From NCBI RefSeq assembly GCF_033304595.1, contig NZ_CP116341.1:1097001-1161000 (forward strand): DNA of 64,000 nucleotides. The letters run 5' to 3'. A program made the position numbers and the translations under genes. Positions 8,046 through 18,091 of the stretch are shown in pieces. The notes under the pieces are model-generated. The model was not told where the DNA came from and ran no database searches. It was given only the letters and a program-made list of their open reading frames with translations. The first letter of the stretch is position 1; every line of letters begins with the position of its first letter. Origin of the DNA: Sporosarcina jeotgali (GTDB taxonomy: Bacteria > Bacillota > Bacilli > Bacillales_A > Planococcaceae).

Positions 8046-9713
8046 GTGACTAAAGTCAAAAATGAAGTAATTAAAGTCATTCCGCTTGGCGGAGTGGGAG
8101 AGTTAGGGAAATCGATGTATGTGGTAGAAATCGACGAGGAATTATTTGTCGTTGATGCAGGCCTGATGTTCCCGGAAGAAGAAATGCTTGGAATTGATTT
8201 TGTGATTCCTGATATGACGTACCTGGAAGAAAACAAAGATCGTGTTAAAGGAATCTTTTTAACACACGGTCATGAGGACGCAATTGGGGCAATTGCATAT
8301 TTACTGCAAAAAGTACAAGCTCCAGTTTACGGATCAAAACTGACACTTGCTCTTGCTAAAGAACATTTGAAAGTGATGCCTGCTCCTTCCAACGTGAAAT
8401 TTTTCGAAGTATCTACGAAGAGTCGCATGAATTTCAAACGTACATATGTGACGTTTTTCAATACGACTCACAGTATCCCTGATGCACTGGGGATTGTGTT
8501 CCATACGAGTGAAGGAGCAATCGTTCATACAGGGGAGTTTAAATTTGACCAGGCTGCGAAAGGGCCTTACAAACCTGATCTTGGGAAAATGGCAGCACTT
8601 GGCGAAGAAGGCGTATTTATTTTAATGTCCGATTCAACCGAGGCTGAGCGGCCGGGATATACAACTTCTGAAACAGTCGTCGAAAACCAATTGTCCAAAA
8701 CGTTTTATGGTGCAGAAGGAAGAATACTAGTTGCAGTTTACGCATCTAATTTCCTTCGTATCCAGCAAGTGCTGGACAAGGCAGCTGAAACAGGCAAGAA
8801 AGTGGCAGTTGTCGGTAAAAGCTTAGAGAGCTACTTCGAGGTTGGTGTTAAACTTGGTTACTTAAATGCGGGCGAAGGCATCGTCATTTCTGTTAAAGAT
8901 ATCGGCAACTATGATGATAGTGAAGTCGCAATCATTTTAACAGGCAACCAGGGCGAACCACTTGAAGCACTTGAAAAAATCGTTCGCAAACATCATCGGG
9001 ATATCCGCATTAAAGATACGGATACAGTACTGATCACGGTTACACCGTCTCCGGGTTCTGAGGTCTCTGTCTATTCTATGATGAACGAACTTGCAAAAGC
9101 TGGTGCAACGGTCTTGACGTCAGCTCGTAATGTCCACGTTTCAGGACATGGCAGTCAAGAAGATTTGAAAATGATGCTTAACCTTATGCAGCCAAAAAAC
9201 TTCATCCCTGTAACGGGTGAATACAGAATGCTGATTGCCCACTCTAAACTTGCTCAAGAAATTGGTATGCGCAAAAATCAGATTTTCATTGCTGACAAAG
9301 GCGATATCGTTGAATACAAGAGCGGTAAAATCAGGATGAGCGGCCGTGTTACTGCAGGAAACATATTAATCGATGGAATTGGTGTAGGAGATGTTGGAAA
9401 TATCGTTTTGCGGGATCGTAAGCTGCTTTCCCAAGACGGTATTTTTACAATCGTGATTACACTAAGCCGCAAACAAAAACGAATTGCTGCAGGTCCTGAA
9501 ATTGTCTCACGCGGATTTGTCTACGTTCGTGAATCTGAAGAGCTGCTAGAAGAAGCATCTAACTTGATTCGTAAAATTGTAGAAAAATATGTGAATAAAG
9601 AAACGTTTGAATGGACAAACATTAAACAAGAGATCCGCGACACGCTTAGCTCTTATTTGTATCAGCAAACGAAAAGACGACCAATGATTATTCCAATTAT
9701 TATGGAGTATTGA
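8046..9713 (+). CDS. rnjB: Ribonuclease J2
   Basis: A 555-residue metallo-beta-lactamase/beta-CASP ribonuclease, the same length as B. subtilis RNase J2. It forms a complex with RNase J1 in mRNA decay and maturation. The HGHEDAIG motif is the metal-binding site; the standard HxHxDH has E at the first Asp position as TH-GH-ED, in line with J2 proteins being weakly active. PVTGEYRML and the C-terminal domain complete the protein. The start is GTG at 8046, 7 bases after AGGAGG; the longer in-frame ATG at 7998 overlaps the promoter. Confidence 0.9.
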   Translation: MTKVKNEVIKVIPLGGVGELGKSMYVVEIDEELFVVDAGLMFPEEEMLGIDFVIPDMTYLEENKDRVKGIFLTHGHEDAIGAIAYLLQKVQAPVYGSKLTLALAKEHLKVMPAPSNVKFFEVSTKSRMNFKRTYVTFFNTTHSIPDALGIVFHTSEGAIVHTGEFKFDQAAKGPYKPDLGKMAALGEEGVFILMSDSTEAERPGYTTSETVVENQLSKTFYGAEGRILVAVYASNFLRIQQVLDKAAETGKKVAVVGKSLESYFEVGVKLGYLNAGEGIVISVKDIGNYDDSEVAIILTGNQGEPLEALEKIVRKHHRDIRIKDTDTVLITVTPSPGSEVSVYSMMNELAKAGATVLTSARNVHVSGHGSQEDLKMMLNLMQPKNFIPVTGEYRMLIAHSKLAQEIGMRKNQIFIADKGDIVEYKSGKIRMSGRVTAGNILIDGIGVGDVGNIVLRDRKLLSQDGIFTIVITLSRKQKRIAAGPEIVSRGFVYVRESEELLEEASNLIRKIVEKYVNKETFEWTNIKQEIRDTLSSYLYQQTKRRPMIIPIIMEY

Positions 9714-9729
9714 TCGAAAGATTCTTCTT

Positions 9730-9766
9730 AAGGATTTCCTTGCCGTCAGGCAGGAAATCCTTTTTT
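9730..9766 (+). terminator. Terminator of rnjB
   Basis: AAGGATTTCCTTGCC, loop GTCA, GGCAGGAAATCCTT, then TTTT. The long stem starts 16 bases after the rnjB stop. Confidence 0.9.
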
Positions 9767-9785
9767 CGCAAAAAGGAGGTACAGC

Positions 9786-12158
9786 ATGTCTAAGAAAGTC
9801 TCAAAAAAGAAAAAGAAACGAGCACCCAGTAAGAAAAAAGGGAAATCGCCCTTAAACCCGCTCTTATTTGAAGTGATCGGCTTAACAATGCTGGCACTTG
9901 CCGTTATCATGATTTTCGAATTCGGCATTGTTGGGAGAGGTCTGGGTTCGTTTGGCAGATTCCTATTTGGTAATTGGCATGTAGCGCTGCCCTTCATACT
10001 GATTGTTCAAGCGTTACTATTCATGGTGAAACGCGGGGAACTTGGCTGGAAAAACCGGATTGTCGGTGGAAGTCTCTGCATCCTTGCAAGTCTGCTCTTA
10101 TTCAGCCATATTTTACTGTTTAAAGAACTCTCTGCTAGCCGGGTCCTAATGTCAGATTCTGCATTAAAGGAAACGTGGAAAGTACTTATCTCGAATGGAG
10201 GGATTAGTACAAGAAGTGGAACGCTTGGCGGCGGCATGATTGGAGCCGTCCTTTTTGCAATGTTCTATTCGCTCTTCGATTCTGCAGGTGCAGCAGTAGC
10301 GGGTGTATTGCTTTTATTAACTGGGTTAATCCTTGTTTCTGGAAAGGCCCTTGCGCCATATCTGGCCGAGTGGTTCCCAGCAGCATATTCAACCATAAAA
10401 CAAAAGCTTAAAGGAATTAGTTTTCGAACCGCTCCGAAAGCAGTCCCTGAAAAAAAGACCAAGCCAGCGCGCTCAACCCGCTCAAGCAAGCATCAGAAAG
10501 AGTCTGTACAAGAGAAGGACTCCTCATCGCAGCCTGTTCATGTGAATGCACTTCCTGAAGATGAGGCGCCGTATGTTCAGCCAATCATATCCGCATTTAA
10601 TGAACGCAATGATGATGCAGAAATGCCGGCTCCAAAAGAGACGGAATCTGCACAGTCTGCAGATCAAAAAGATCCTGATTCAAATAATGCAGCTAAGGAT
10701 CCTTATCAAGGTGTATCAGGAGAAGAAGAAAACGAGTCTTATCAGTTACCATCATTCAACTTATTGAAACAGCCTCCTGAAAACGACCAATCCGGAGAGT
10801 ACAATGCAATTCAAGCAAATGCCCAAAAACTGGAGCGGACCTTCCATAGTTTCGGAGTGAAAGCACGTGTTACACAAGTCCATTTAGGACCCGCTGTAAC
10901 CAAATATGAAGTACTGCCGGATACCGGAGTGAAAGTGAGTCGGATTGTCAGTTTGGCGGATGATATTGCCTTGGCACTCGCAGCAAGCGGGATCCGGATC
11001 GAAGCACCAATCCCCGGGAAATCGGCAGTTGGCATTGAAGTGCCCAATACCGCAGTTGCAGTCGTGAGTTTGCGCGAGGTTCTAGAAGCGAAAGAGAACA
11101 ACCGCCCTGATTCGAAACTGCTGATTGCTTTGGGACGGGATGTGACAGGTGAAGCCATGCTGTCAGAATTGAACAAAATGCCTCACGTGTTGATTGCTGG
11201 TGCGACTGGCAGCGGTAAAAGTGTCTGCGTCAATGGAATTATTATCAGCATTATAATGAGAGCCAAACCTCATGAAGTGAAAATGATGATGATAGACCCT
11301 AAGATGGTGGAGCTCAATGTCTATAACGGAATTCCGCATTTATTGGCACCAGTTGTGACAGATCCTAGAAAAGCGGCTCAAGCACTGAAAAAAGTAGTTT
11401 CTGAAATGGAAAGACGTTATGAGTTGTTTTCCCATACAGGCACGAGGAATATCGAGGGCTATAACTCACATATCGACACTTGGAATGAAGAAAATGATGA
11501 GAAGCATCCCAAAATGCCTTACATCGTAGTCATTGTGGATGAGCTTGCTGATTTGATGATGGTTGCATCTAACGAAGTGGAAGATGCGATTACACGCCTT
11601 GCTCAAATGGCGCGTGCCGCAGGTATTCATTTGATCATCGCTACACAGCGGCCAAGTGTAGATGTCATTACAGGGATCATCAAGGCAAACATTCCATCTA
11701 GAATTGCATTTTCAGTCTCTTCTGCAATCGATTCCCGAACGATTCTTGACAGTGGCGGTGCAGAAAAACTTCTTGGCAGAGGGGATATGCTGTTCCTTCC
11801 GGCTGGTGCTTCTAAGCCAACGCGGGTTCAAGGTGCATTTGTATCGGATCGTGAAGTGGAATCAGTTGTCGACTTTGTCATTCAACAGCAAAAAGCACAG
11901 TATCAAGAAGAAATGATTCCAACAGAAATCGAGGAAGTCCAGCAGTTTGATGAGACAGATGAACTTTATGACGATGCAGTTCAATTAGTCGCAGAGATGC
12001 AAACAGCCTCCGTTTCCCTGCTGCAGCGGCGTTTCCGTGTAGGGTATTCGCGGGCAGCACGCATTGTCGATCAAATGGAGATGCGCGGAGTCGTAGGACC
12101 GCCTGAAGGAAGTAAGCCAAGACAAGTATTAGTAGGAAAAGATTCTGCAGACATGTAA
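9786..12158 (+). CDS. spoIIIE: DNA translocase FtsK/SpoIIIE
   Basis: The 790-residue protein has the length of B. subtilis SpoIIIE, the ATPase that pumps the chromosome into the forespore and clears DNA from septa. A very basic N-terminus precedes a membrane domain of about four hydrophobic helices (residues ~27-190), then a low-complexity acidic linker (~215-340). The motor domain carries Walker A GATGSGKS at 472-479 and Walker [11 protein letters not shown] with D585. The C-terminal gamma domain (winged helix, [16 protein letters not shown]) recognises SRS/KOPS-like sequences. Start ATG 9786 follows AAAGGAGG. tepA, which separates it from rnjB in B. subtilis, is absent. Confidence 0.95.
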   Translation: MSKKVSKKKKKRAPSKKKGKSPLNPLLFEVIGLTMLALAVIMIFEFGIVGRGLGSFGRFLFGNWHVALPFILIVQALLFMVKRGELGWKNRIVGGSLCILASLLLFSHILLFKELSASRVLMSDSALKETWKVLISNGGISTRSGTLGGGMIGAVLFAMFYSLFDSAGAAVAGVLLLLTGLILVSGKALAPYLAEWFPAAYSTIKQKLKGISFRTAPKAVPEKKTKPARSTRSSKHQKESVQEKDSSSQPVHVNALPEDEAPYVQPIISAFNERNDDAEMPAPKETESAQSADQKDPDSNNAAKDPYQGVSGEEENESYQLPSFNLLKQPPENDQSGEYNAIQANAQKLERTFHSFGVKARVTQVHLGPAVTKYEVLPDTGVKVSRIVSLADDIALALAASGIRIEAPIPGKSAVGIEVPNTAVAVVSLREVLEAKENNRPDSKLLIALGRDVTGEAMLSELNKMPHVLIAGATGSGKSVCVNGIIISIIMRAKPHEVKMMMIDPKMVELNVYNGIPHLLAPVVTDPRKAAQALKKVVSEMERRYELFSHTGTRNIEGYNSHIDTWNEENDEKHPKMPYIVVIVDELADLMMVASNEVEDAITRLAQMARAAGIHLIIATQRPSVDVITGIIKANIPSRIAFSVSSAIDSRTILDSGGAEKLLGRGDMLFLPAGASKPTRVQGAFVSDREVESVVDFVIQQQKAQYQEEMIPTEIEEVQQFDETDELYDDAVQLVAEMQTASVSLLQRRFRVGYSRAARIVDQMEMRGVVGPPEGSKPRQVLVGKDSADM

Positions 12159-12245
12159 CGCAGTCATTTCTCAGATTTAGAACATTATCTAATCCTTAAG
12201 AAATATTTTTTTTGAAACGATGTTTATTTTTTCGTCGTTAAATGT

Positions 12246-12293
12246 TATAGTATGGGTGAATAGAACGATGTTAAACATCAGAGGTCTGACCTC
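12246..12293 (+). promoter_or_regulatory. Promoter and palindromic operator in front of ymfC
   Basis: TATAGT (12246-12251) is a likely -10, with a weak -35. Downstream, GAGGTC-T-GACCTC (12281-12293) is a perfect 6+6 palindrome. Its GGTCtGACC core resembles GntR-family operators such as the FadR site. It lies between promoter and start codon, where binding of the encoded regulator would block transcription. Autoregulation is inference. Confidence 0.5.
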
Positions 12294-12310
12294 GGCCGGA
12301 GGGAGATGGA

Positions 12311-13039
12311 TTGGTGATTAAGGCAGATCAAAGACATTTATATGTCCAAGTCATCGAGCATATTAAGCAGGACATTGAAGCCGGCGTTTTTAAAGAGAAT
12401 GAAAAATTCCCTTCGGAGTTTGAACTGGCAAGGACGTTAGGCGTAAGTCGGGCAACATTGCGGGAAGCACTCCGTGTTTTAGAAGAAGAGAAAATTATTG
12501 TTCGAAAACACGGAGTGGGGACGTTTTTGAAAGCGCGTCCATTATTCTCCTCTGGTATCGAAGAGCTATCAAGTGTTTCTTCCATGATACGTGCTGCGGG
12601 TATGGAGCCTGGCACGATTTTTCTTGAAGTTTCAGACGCATTTGCAACAGAAGAAAGTATTGAAAAGTTCGGTTGCAACCACGAGGACTCCATTGTTACA
12701 ATTAAGAGAGTCCGGACAGCGGACGGTGAACCTGTCGTTTATTGTGTGGATCAAGTAGATAAGAAAAATCTTCAAACAGAAGCGACAGCTCTTATGAAGA
12801 ACTCGATTTTTGATGCGCTAGAAAAAGATGGGACAATTCATATTTCCCAAGCGATCGCGCATATTGAACCTGTAGGATACGATGAAGAAGCATCTTCCAT
12901 ACTTCGGTGCGGTGTCGATGTTCCACTGCTTGTATTGCTGCAAAAACACTACACGGAAACCGGGGAAATGGTCTTGTTTTCTAAGAACTATTTCCGCGCG
13001 GACAAATTCAGCTTCCATGTAGTACGTAAACGGGTATAA
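12311..13039 (+). CDS. ymfC: GntR/HutC family transcriptional regulator (YmfC-like)
   Basis: A 242-residue regulator with an N-terminal winged helix (residues ~8-75, including FPSEFELARTLGVSRATLREAL) and a C-terminal UTRA ligand-binding domain. B. subtilis YmfC occupies the same place after spoIIIE. It starts at TTG 12311, 8 bases after GGAGG; the adjacent GTG at 12314 is an alternative. The immediately following nucleoside ABC transporter is the obvious candidate target, since HutC-type regulators commonly control neighbouring uptake genes. The ligand cannot be read from sequence. Confidence 0.85.
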   Translation: MVIKADQRHLYVQVIEHIKQDIEAGVFKENEKFPSEFELARTLGVSRATLREALRVLEEEKIIVRKHGVGTFLKARPLFSSGIEELSSVSSMIRAAGMEPGTIFLEVSDAFATEESIEKFGCNHEDSIVTIKRVRTADGEPVVYCVDQVDKKNLQTEATALMKNSIFDALEKDGTIHISQAIAHIEPVGYDEEASSILRCGVDVPLLVLLQKHYTETGEMVLFSKNYFRADKFSFHVVRKRV

Positions 13040-13088
13040 GGCGATTTACGCCATAATCATACCAACATATAAATAGGGAGGTCACAAA

Positions 13089-14162
13089 ATGAGTAAACGC
13101 AGATTTGGTCTTGCACTATCTCTTGTACTTGCTGCAGGTACAGTTTTGGGTGCTTGTGGTTCAGACAAGGAAGATAACAAGGGAAGTGACAAAGGTTCAT
13201 CTTCTGACGGCGGCAATGCATCTGAATTCTCAGTAGGTATGGTAACGGATGTCGGCGGTATCGACGACAAATCCTTTAACCAATCCGCTTGGAAAGGGAT
13301 TCAGGAGTTTGGTGAAGAAAACAGCTTGAAAAAAGGCGACAAAGGATTTGACTACTTGCAATCACAGAGTGATGCAGACTATACAACAAATCTAAATGCG
13401 CTCGCTCGTCGTGATTTCAACTTGATCTTTGGTGTTGGCTTCCTAATGGAAGATGCAATTGATACAATTGCTCAGCAGCAGAAGGATACTGAGTTCGCAA
13501 TCATTGATGGTGTTGTTGAACAGCCAAACGTAGCAAGTGTTCTCTTTAAAGAACAAGAAGGTGCTTACCTTGCAGGTGTTGCTGCAGCTCTAATGACTAA
13601 ATCCGATAAAATCGGTTTTGTTGGTGGTATGGAAATTCCAGTTATCGAACGCTTTGAAGTAGGTTTCCTTGCAGGTGTTAAAGCAGTTAAGCCGGAAATC
13701 AAAGTTGACGTTCAGTACACAGGTGCTTTTGATAAAGCAGAACTTGGTAAAGCAGCAGCTAACCGTATGTATTCATCAGGCGTAGATATTATCTTCCACG
13801 CAGCTGGCGGTACTGGAAATGGTGTATTCAGTGAAGCAAAAGAACGTAAAACTGCAGATAAAGATGCATATGTATGGGTAATCGGAGTTGACTCAGACCA
13901 GTATGACGAAGGTCAAGTTGGAGACGATAACGTAACATTGACTTCTATGTTGAAGCGCGTTGACAATGCAGTAAATGATATTGCTAAATTGTCTCAGGAT
14001 GGTAAATTCCCTGGCGGCGAAACAAAAGTTTATGGTTTGCATGATGAAGGTGTAGCACTTGCAGATTCACGCGGTGCAATCCCTGAAGATGTACTTGCTG
14101 AAATTGAAAAGTACGACAAAAAGATTTCTGATGGTGAAATCGAAGTGCCAGGCGAAAAGTAA
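13089..14162 (+). CDS. nupN: BMP-family nucleoside-binding lipoprotein
   Basis: A 357-residue substrate-binding protein of the basic membrane protein/PnrA family. A lipoprotein signal peptide ends at the lipobox VLGAC (Cys23), followed by a Gly/Ser/Asp/Lys-rich linker. The mature domain opens with [20 protein letters not shown], the classical BMP motif in which the Asp and Phe residues contact nucleosides. It delivers nucleosides, probably guanosine or related compounds, to the ABC importer encoded next. A GGGAGGTCAC site precedes the ATG. In B. subtilis the homologous nup operon lies elsewhere, so the link to ymfC is specific to this lineage or its relatives. Confidence 0.93.
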   Translation: MSKRRFGLALSLVLAAGTVLGACGSDKEDNKGSDKGSSSDGGNASEFSVGMVTDVGGIDDKSFNQSAWKGIQEFGEENSLKKGDKGFDYLQSQSDADYTTNLNALARRDFNLIFGVGFLMEDAIDTIAQQQKDTEFAIIDGVVEQPNVASVLFKEQEGAYLAGVAAALMTKSDKIGFVGGMEIPVIERFEVGFLAGVKAVKPEIKVDVQYTGAFDKAELGKAAANRMYSSGVDIIFHAAGGTGNGVFSEAKERKTADKDAYVWVIGVDSDQYDEGQVGDDNVTLTSMLKRVDNAVNDIAKLSQDGKFPGGETKVYGLHDEGVALADSRGAIPEDVLAEIEKYDKKISDGEIEVPGEK

Positions 14163-14186
14163 GAATTGTCCTAAAGCTACAAATGA

Positions 14187-14217
14187 GGGCCGGTCCATAC
14201 CGGCCTTCGTTATTTTT
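14187..14217 (+). terminator. Partial terminator between nupN and nupO
   Basis: GGCCGGT-CCAT-ACCGGCC is a perfect 7-base-pair stem, but the following tract is interrupted (TTCGTTATTTTT). Such an intercistronic hairpin after a binding-protein gene usually lowers downstream expression and stabilises the upstream mRNA. Confidence 0.7.
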
Positions 14218-14338
14218 GTATACATAGTGAAAACCGATTGTTAGAAGTTGCCAGACTAAAAGGTTCTGCCAAAGAATCTTTTATTGTGTCAATTTTACAA
14301 ACCAAAATATAGAAACTACAAGCAAGGAAGTGAGATCA

Positions 14339-15907
14339 GTGGAATACGTCATCGAGATGCTGAATATTAAAAAGAAGTTCGGTACTTTCTATGCGAATAA
14401 CAATATTACCCTTCAGTTGAAAAAAGGGGAAATCCATGCACTTTTAGGCGAGAATGGTGCAGGTAAGTCAACATTGATGAACGTATTATTCGGCCTGTAT
14501 CAGCCAGACGGCGGAGAGATTAAAGTCAAAGGCAAAAAAGTCGACATCTCTAATCCGAACGTCGCTAATGATTTAGGAATTGGAATGGTTCACCAGCACT
14601 TTATGCTTGTTGAAAATTTAACGGTTACTGAAAATATTATTCTTGGCAGTGAACCTACTAAAATGGGTATGATCAACATTAAGGATTCTGCTAAGAAAGT
14701 GGCGGAAATCTCCAAGTTGTACGGGTTGGACGTAGATCCATATGCGAAGATTGAAGATATTTCTGTCGGCATGCAACAACGTGTGGAAATTCTGAAAACG
14801 CTTTATCGCGGTGCGGAAATCCTGATTTTTGATGAACCGACAGCTTCATTGACACCACAGGAAATCGACGAATTAATCAGAATAATGCATAAGTTGATTG
14901 AAGAAGGAAAGTCAATCATTCTAATCACTCACAAACTTCAAGAGATAATGTCCGTATCTGATCGCGTCACTGTTATCCGTAAAGGAGAAGGGATTGGAAC
15001 AGTTACAACATCCGAGTCGAATCCCGAGGAACTTGCTACGCTAATGGTTGGGCGCCAAGTAACGTTCAAAACCGAAAAAGGTCCATCTCATCCAACAGAG
15101 GAAATTTTGAAAATTGAAAACTTAGTTGTAACCGATTATCGCGGAATTGAAAAAGTTAAAAGTTTAAACTTATCTGTTCGGCGAGGAGAAATCGTTGGTC
15201 TTGCTGGTATTGACGGCAACGGTCAATCAGAATTGATTGAAGCGATTGCAGGACTGCGTAAAGTGAAATCCGGTAAAATCATTATGGGTGATAAAGACGT
15301 AACGAATAAGAGTCCCAGACAAATTACAGAAAACGGATTGGGTCATATCCCTCAAGACCGTCATAAACATGGTCTGATTCTGGACTTTAGCGTTGGATAT
15401 AATGCAGCATTGCAATCGTATTATCAAAAACCTTACTCTACGAATGGTCTTATGAATTATAAAGAAGTTTCAAAACATGCAAACAAACTAATTGCTGACT
15501 TTGACGTTCGTACTCAAGGTGAACATGAGCTGGCACGTGCGCTTTCTGGGGGGAATCAGCAGAAGCTGATTATCGGCCGTGAAGTAGATCGGAATCCTGA
15601 TTTGCTTATTGCTGCACTTCCTACTCGAGGTCTGGATGTAGGTGCGATTGAATTCATTCACAGACGCCTGATTGAGCAGCGGGATCAAGGAAAAGCAGTT
15701 CTCTTAATCTCATTTGAGCTTGATGAAGTTATGAACGTATCTGACCAAATTGCTGTTATTTACGACGGAGCAATTGTGGACACAGTTATTCCTGCAGAAA
15801 CGACAGAACAAGAACTTGGGTTATTCATGGCGGGGCATAATAAAAATGAAATTGTTGAAACCAGTGAAGGTGCTGTATTGAAAGAAGGTGATGACGACCA
15901 TGTCTAA
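14339..15907 (+). CDS. nupO: Nucleoside ABC transporter ATP-binding protein, two ABC domains
   Basis: A 522-residue protein with two fused ABC cassettes, as in sugar/nucleoside importers of the RbsA type. The first cassette has Walker A GENGAGKST and a modified signature (ISVGMQQR). The second has the degenerate P-loop GIDGNGQSEL and an intact LSGGNQQKL signature. It powers uptake through NupP/NupQ at the membrane. The GTG at 14339 is chosen because AAGGAAGTGA lies 5 bases upstream; the in-frame GTG at 14330 is inside that site. The end overlaps nupP by 8 bases. Confidence 0.93.
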   Translation: MEYVIEMLNIKKKFGTFYANNNITLQLKKGEIHALLGENGAGKSTLMNVLFGLYQPDGGEIKVKGKKVDISNPNVANDLGIGMVHQHFMLVENLTVTENIILGSEPTKMGMINIKDSAKKVAEISKLYGLDVDPYAKIEDISVGMQQRVEILKTLYRGAEILIFDEPTASLTPQEIDELIRIMHKLIEEGKSIILITHKLQEIMSVSDRVTVIRKGEGIGTVTTSESNPEELATLMVGRQVTFKTEKGPSHPTEEILKIENLVVTDYRGIEKVKSLNLSVRRGEIVGLAGIDGNGQSELIEAIAGLRKVKSGKIIMGDKDVTNKSPRQITENGLGHIPQDRHKHGLILDFSVGYNAALQSYYQKPYSTNGLMNYKEVSKHANKLIADFDVRTQGEHELARALSGGNQQKLIIGREVDRNPDLLIAALPTRGLDVGAIEFIHRRLIEQRDQGKAVLLISFELDEVMNVSDQIAVIYDGAIVDTVIPAETTEQELGLFMAGHNKNEIVETSEGAVLKEGDDDHV

Positions 15908-16946
15908 TCGATTAATAAATGTCCTAGTTCCTGTAATTTCAATTATTCTCGGACTGCTAGTAGGTGCGGTTGTCATGCTTGTCAGCGGCTACGATCCAGT
16001 CGCGGGTTACACTGCACTTTGGAACGGTATATTTGGAGATTCGTATGCGATTGGAGAAACAATCCGCCAAATCAGTCCTTATATTCTTGCAGGACTGGCG
16101 GTTGCGTTTGCTTTCAGAACAGGTCTATTCAATATTGGAGTTGAAGGTCAGCTGATCGTAGGCTGGTTTGCAGCAGCTTACGTAGGTATGGCATTTGAAT
16201 TACCAAAAATCATCCACTTGCCGCTTGCATTGCTAGCAGCAGCGGCGGCAGGAGCGCTTTGGGGACTGATTCCAGGCTTGCTGAAAGCCACCTTAAAAGT
16301 CCACGAAGTAATTGTCACGATTATGATGAACTATATTGCACTGCATCTTGTGAATGCGCTCATTAAAGTTGTGGCTAAAGGTGGATTTAAGACAGACAAA
16401 ATTCACGATACTGCATCACTCCGTTCAGATTTCTTATCGGAACTGACAGATTTTTCTACCCTTCACTACGGAATCTTTGTTGCCCTATTTATGGTCTTCA
16501 TTATGTGGTTTATCCTTGAGAGAATGAAGCTGGGATACGAGCTTAAATCTGTAGGATTCAACGAAAATGCTGCGCAATATGCAGGTATGAGTGTTAAAAA
16601 GAATATTGTTATGGCAATGGTCATTTCAGGCGCCTTTGCCGGTCTAGGCGGTGCAATGGAGGCACTTGGAACGTTCGGTAATATGTCTACACGCGCTGGA
16701 TTTACGGGTATCGGATTTGATGGAATTGCGGTTGCCTTGCTAGGTGCTAATACACCTCTTGGCGTTGTTTTTGGCGCTAGTTTGTTTGGATCGCTTAAAT
16801 ACGGAGCGAACAATATGCCAAATGCTGCAGATATTCCGATCGAAATTGTATCAATTGTCATTGCGTTAATTATCTTCTTTGTAGCATCCGGTTATATTAT
16901 CCGGGTTGGATTACAGCGAATCGGCAAGAAAAAGGAGGCGAAGTAA
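15900..16946 (+). CDS. nupP: Nucleoside ABC transporter permease
   Basis: A 348-residue integral membrane protein of the BPD_transp_2 (RbsC-like) family, with about eight to ten hydrophobic helices. Conserved AGLAVAFAFRTGLFNIGVEGQ and GLGGAMEALG segments are present. It forms the translocation pore with NupQ. ATG 15900 is chosen because AGGTGA lies 8 bases upstream; the preceding in-frame ATG at 15888 lies inside that site. Translation is coupled to nupO by the overlap and nupQ follows after 1 base. Confidence 0.93.
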   Translation: MSNRLINVLVPVISIILGLLVGAVVMLVSGYDPVAGYTALWNGIFGDSYAIGETIRQISPYILAGLAVAFAFRTGLFNIGVEGQLIVGWFAAAYVGMAFELPKIIHLPLALLAAAAAGALWGLIPGLLKATLKVHEVIVTIMMNYIALHLVNALIKVVAKGGFKTDKIHDTASLRSDFLSELTDFSTLHYGIFVALFMVFIMWFILERMKLGYELKSVGFNENAAQYAGMSVKKNIVMAMVISGAFAGLGGAMEALGTFGNMSTRAGFTGIGFDGIAVALLGANTPLGVVFGASLFGSLKYGANNMPNAADIPIEIVSIVIALIIFFVASGYIIRVGLQRIGKKKEAK

Positions 16947-16947
16947 G

Positions 16948-17910
16948 ATGGGTGGCTTTCTCGATATACTATATTTTATCGTTCCAATATCGATTGCTTA
17001 CGCTGCGCCTCTGATTTTCACAGCAATTGGCGGTGTGTTCTCAGAACGCTCCGGTGTTATCAACATTGGACTTGAAGGACTTATGGTTATGGGGGCGTTC
17101 GTAGGAATCGTCTTCAACCTATTCTTTGTAGATACATTTGGTGCATGGACACCTTGGGTTTCAATTTTAGCGGCCATGGTTGTTTCGGCAATCTTCTCAC
17201 TCATGCACGCAGTCGCATCGATTTCCTTCCGAGCGGATCAGGTCGTTTCGGGTGTTGCGATTAACTTGCTGGGTATTGCTATTGCTTTATTCTCTGTAAA
17301 AATGATTTATGGAAAAGGACAGACTGACTTCATCCAGGAAAAAATTCCTCGGTTCAACATTCCTTTTTTGCAGGACATCCCGGTGCTTGGGCCGATGTTC
17401 TTTAAGTCAGTTTACGGTTCGTCTATTCTAGCAGTTGTGATTGCAATCCTTGCTTGGTTTATTATTTTCAAAACTCCATTTGGTTTACGTCTTCGTTCAG
17501 TTGGGGAACACCCAATGGCAGCAGACACGATGGGGATAAAAGTAAACCGAATTCGTTATATCGCAGTTATCATTTCTGGTGGCCTTGCAGGAATGGGCGG
17601 TGCGGTTTATGCACAAACAATGACGAATGATTTTGGTCATGCCACAATCAACGGACAAGGCTTCATGGCCTTGGCTGCGATGATCTTCGGTAAGTGGCAT
17701 CCAATTGGAGCGATGGGAGCGGCGCTGTTCTTTGGTTTTGCACAAGCGCTTGCAATCAGTTCTTCTGGGATCCCATTCATGCAAAATGTTCCATCTGTAT
17801 TTTTATATATACTGCCTTACGCGCTTACGATCATTGCACTTGCTGGATTTATCGGAAAAGCAAATGCACCAAAAGCGATTGGAGATCCGTACATCAAAGG
17901 ATCTCGTTAA
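16948..17910 (+). CDS. nupQ: Nucleoside ABC transporter permease
   Basis: A 320-residue membrane protein paralogous to NupP, carrying the paired AAPLIFTAIGGVFSERSGVI and GGLAGMGGAVYA motifs. Together with NupP it forms the membrane channel for the NupN-delivered nucleoside. ATG 16948 follows an AAAGGAGGCG site at the end of nupP; an upstream in-frame ATG at 16906 lies within nupP and is rejected. It is the last gene of the operon and ends at a long hairpin terminator. Confidence 0.93.
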   Translation: MGGFLDILYFIVPISIAYAAPLIFTAIGGVFSERSGVINIGLEGLMVMGAFVGIVFNLFFVDTFGAWTPWVSILAAMVVSAIFSLMHAVASISFRADQVVSGVAINLLGIAIALFSVKMIYGKGQTDFIQEKIPRFNIPFLQDIPVLGPMFFKSVYGSSILAVVIAILAWFIIFKTPFGLRLRSVGEHPMAADTMGIKVNRIRYIAVIISGGLAGMGGAVYAQTMTNDFGHATINGQGFMALAAMIFGKWHPIGAMGAALFFGFAQALAISSSGIPFMQNVPSVFLYILPYALTIIALAGFIGKANAPKAIGDPYIKGSR

Positions 17911-17916
17911 TCAATT

Positions 17917-17959
17917 ACTGCTCGAAATGTCCCGCTGCGGACAGTTCGGGCAGTTTTTT
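17917..17959 (+). terminator. Terminator of the nup operon
   Basis: CTGCTCGAA pairs with TTCGGGCAG, with an inner TGTCC/GGACA stem, followed by TTTTTT. The two-part stem makes a long and stable hairpin. Confidence 0.9.
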
Positions 17960-17974
17960 GTTGAAACCGTTCGC

Positions 17975-18003
17975 TTGTATGAGAACGTTTGGAAATGTAT
18001 AGT
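17975..18003 (+). promoter_or_regulatory. sigma-A promoter of ymfF operon
   Basis: TTGTAT (17975-17980), 17 bases, TATAGT (17998-18003). It lies just after the nup terminator and about 90 bases before ymfF. Confidence 0.6.
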
Positions 18004-18091
18004 GAAGTTGGAAAGAAGCATACTACTCGAACACGCAATCAGCGTGGAAAAATCAGCACATACTTATCCTATAGATTGAGGTGTTTTTTGA

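Noticed and set aside
7760-8236. 158-residue minus-strand reading frame over dapA/rnjB
   Set aside because: It runs antisense through the dapA terminator and the rnjB promoter and start, and resembles no family I recognise.
10811-11176. 121-residue minus-strand reading frame inside spoIIIE
   Set aside because: It is antisense to the conserved motor domain, has no ribosome site and low-complexity Ser/Thr/Ala content.
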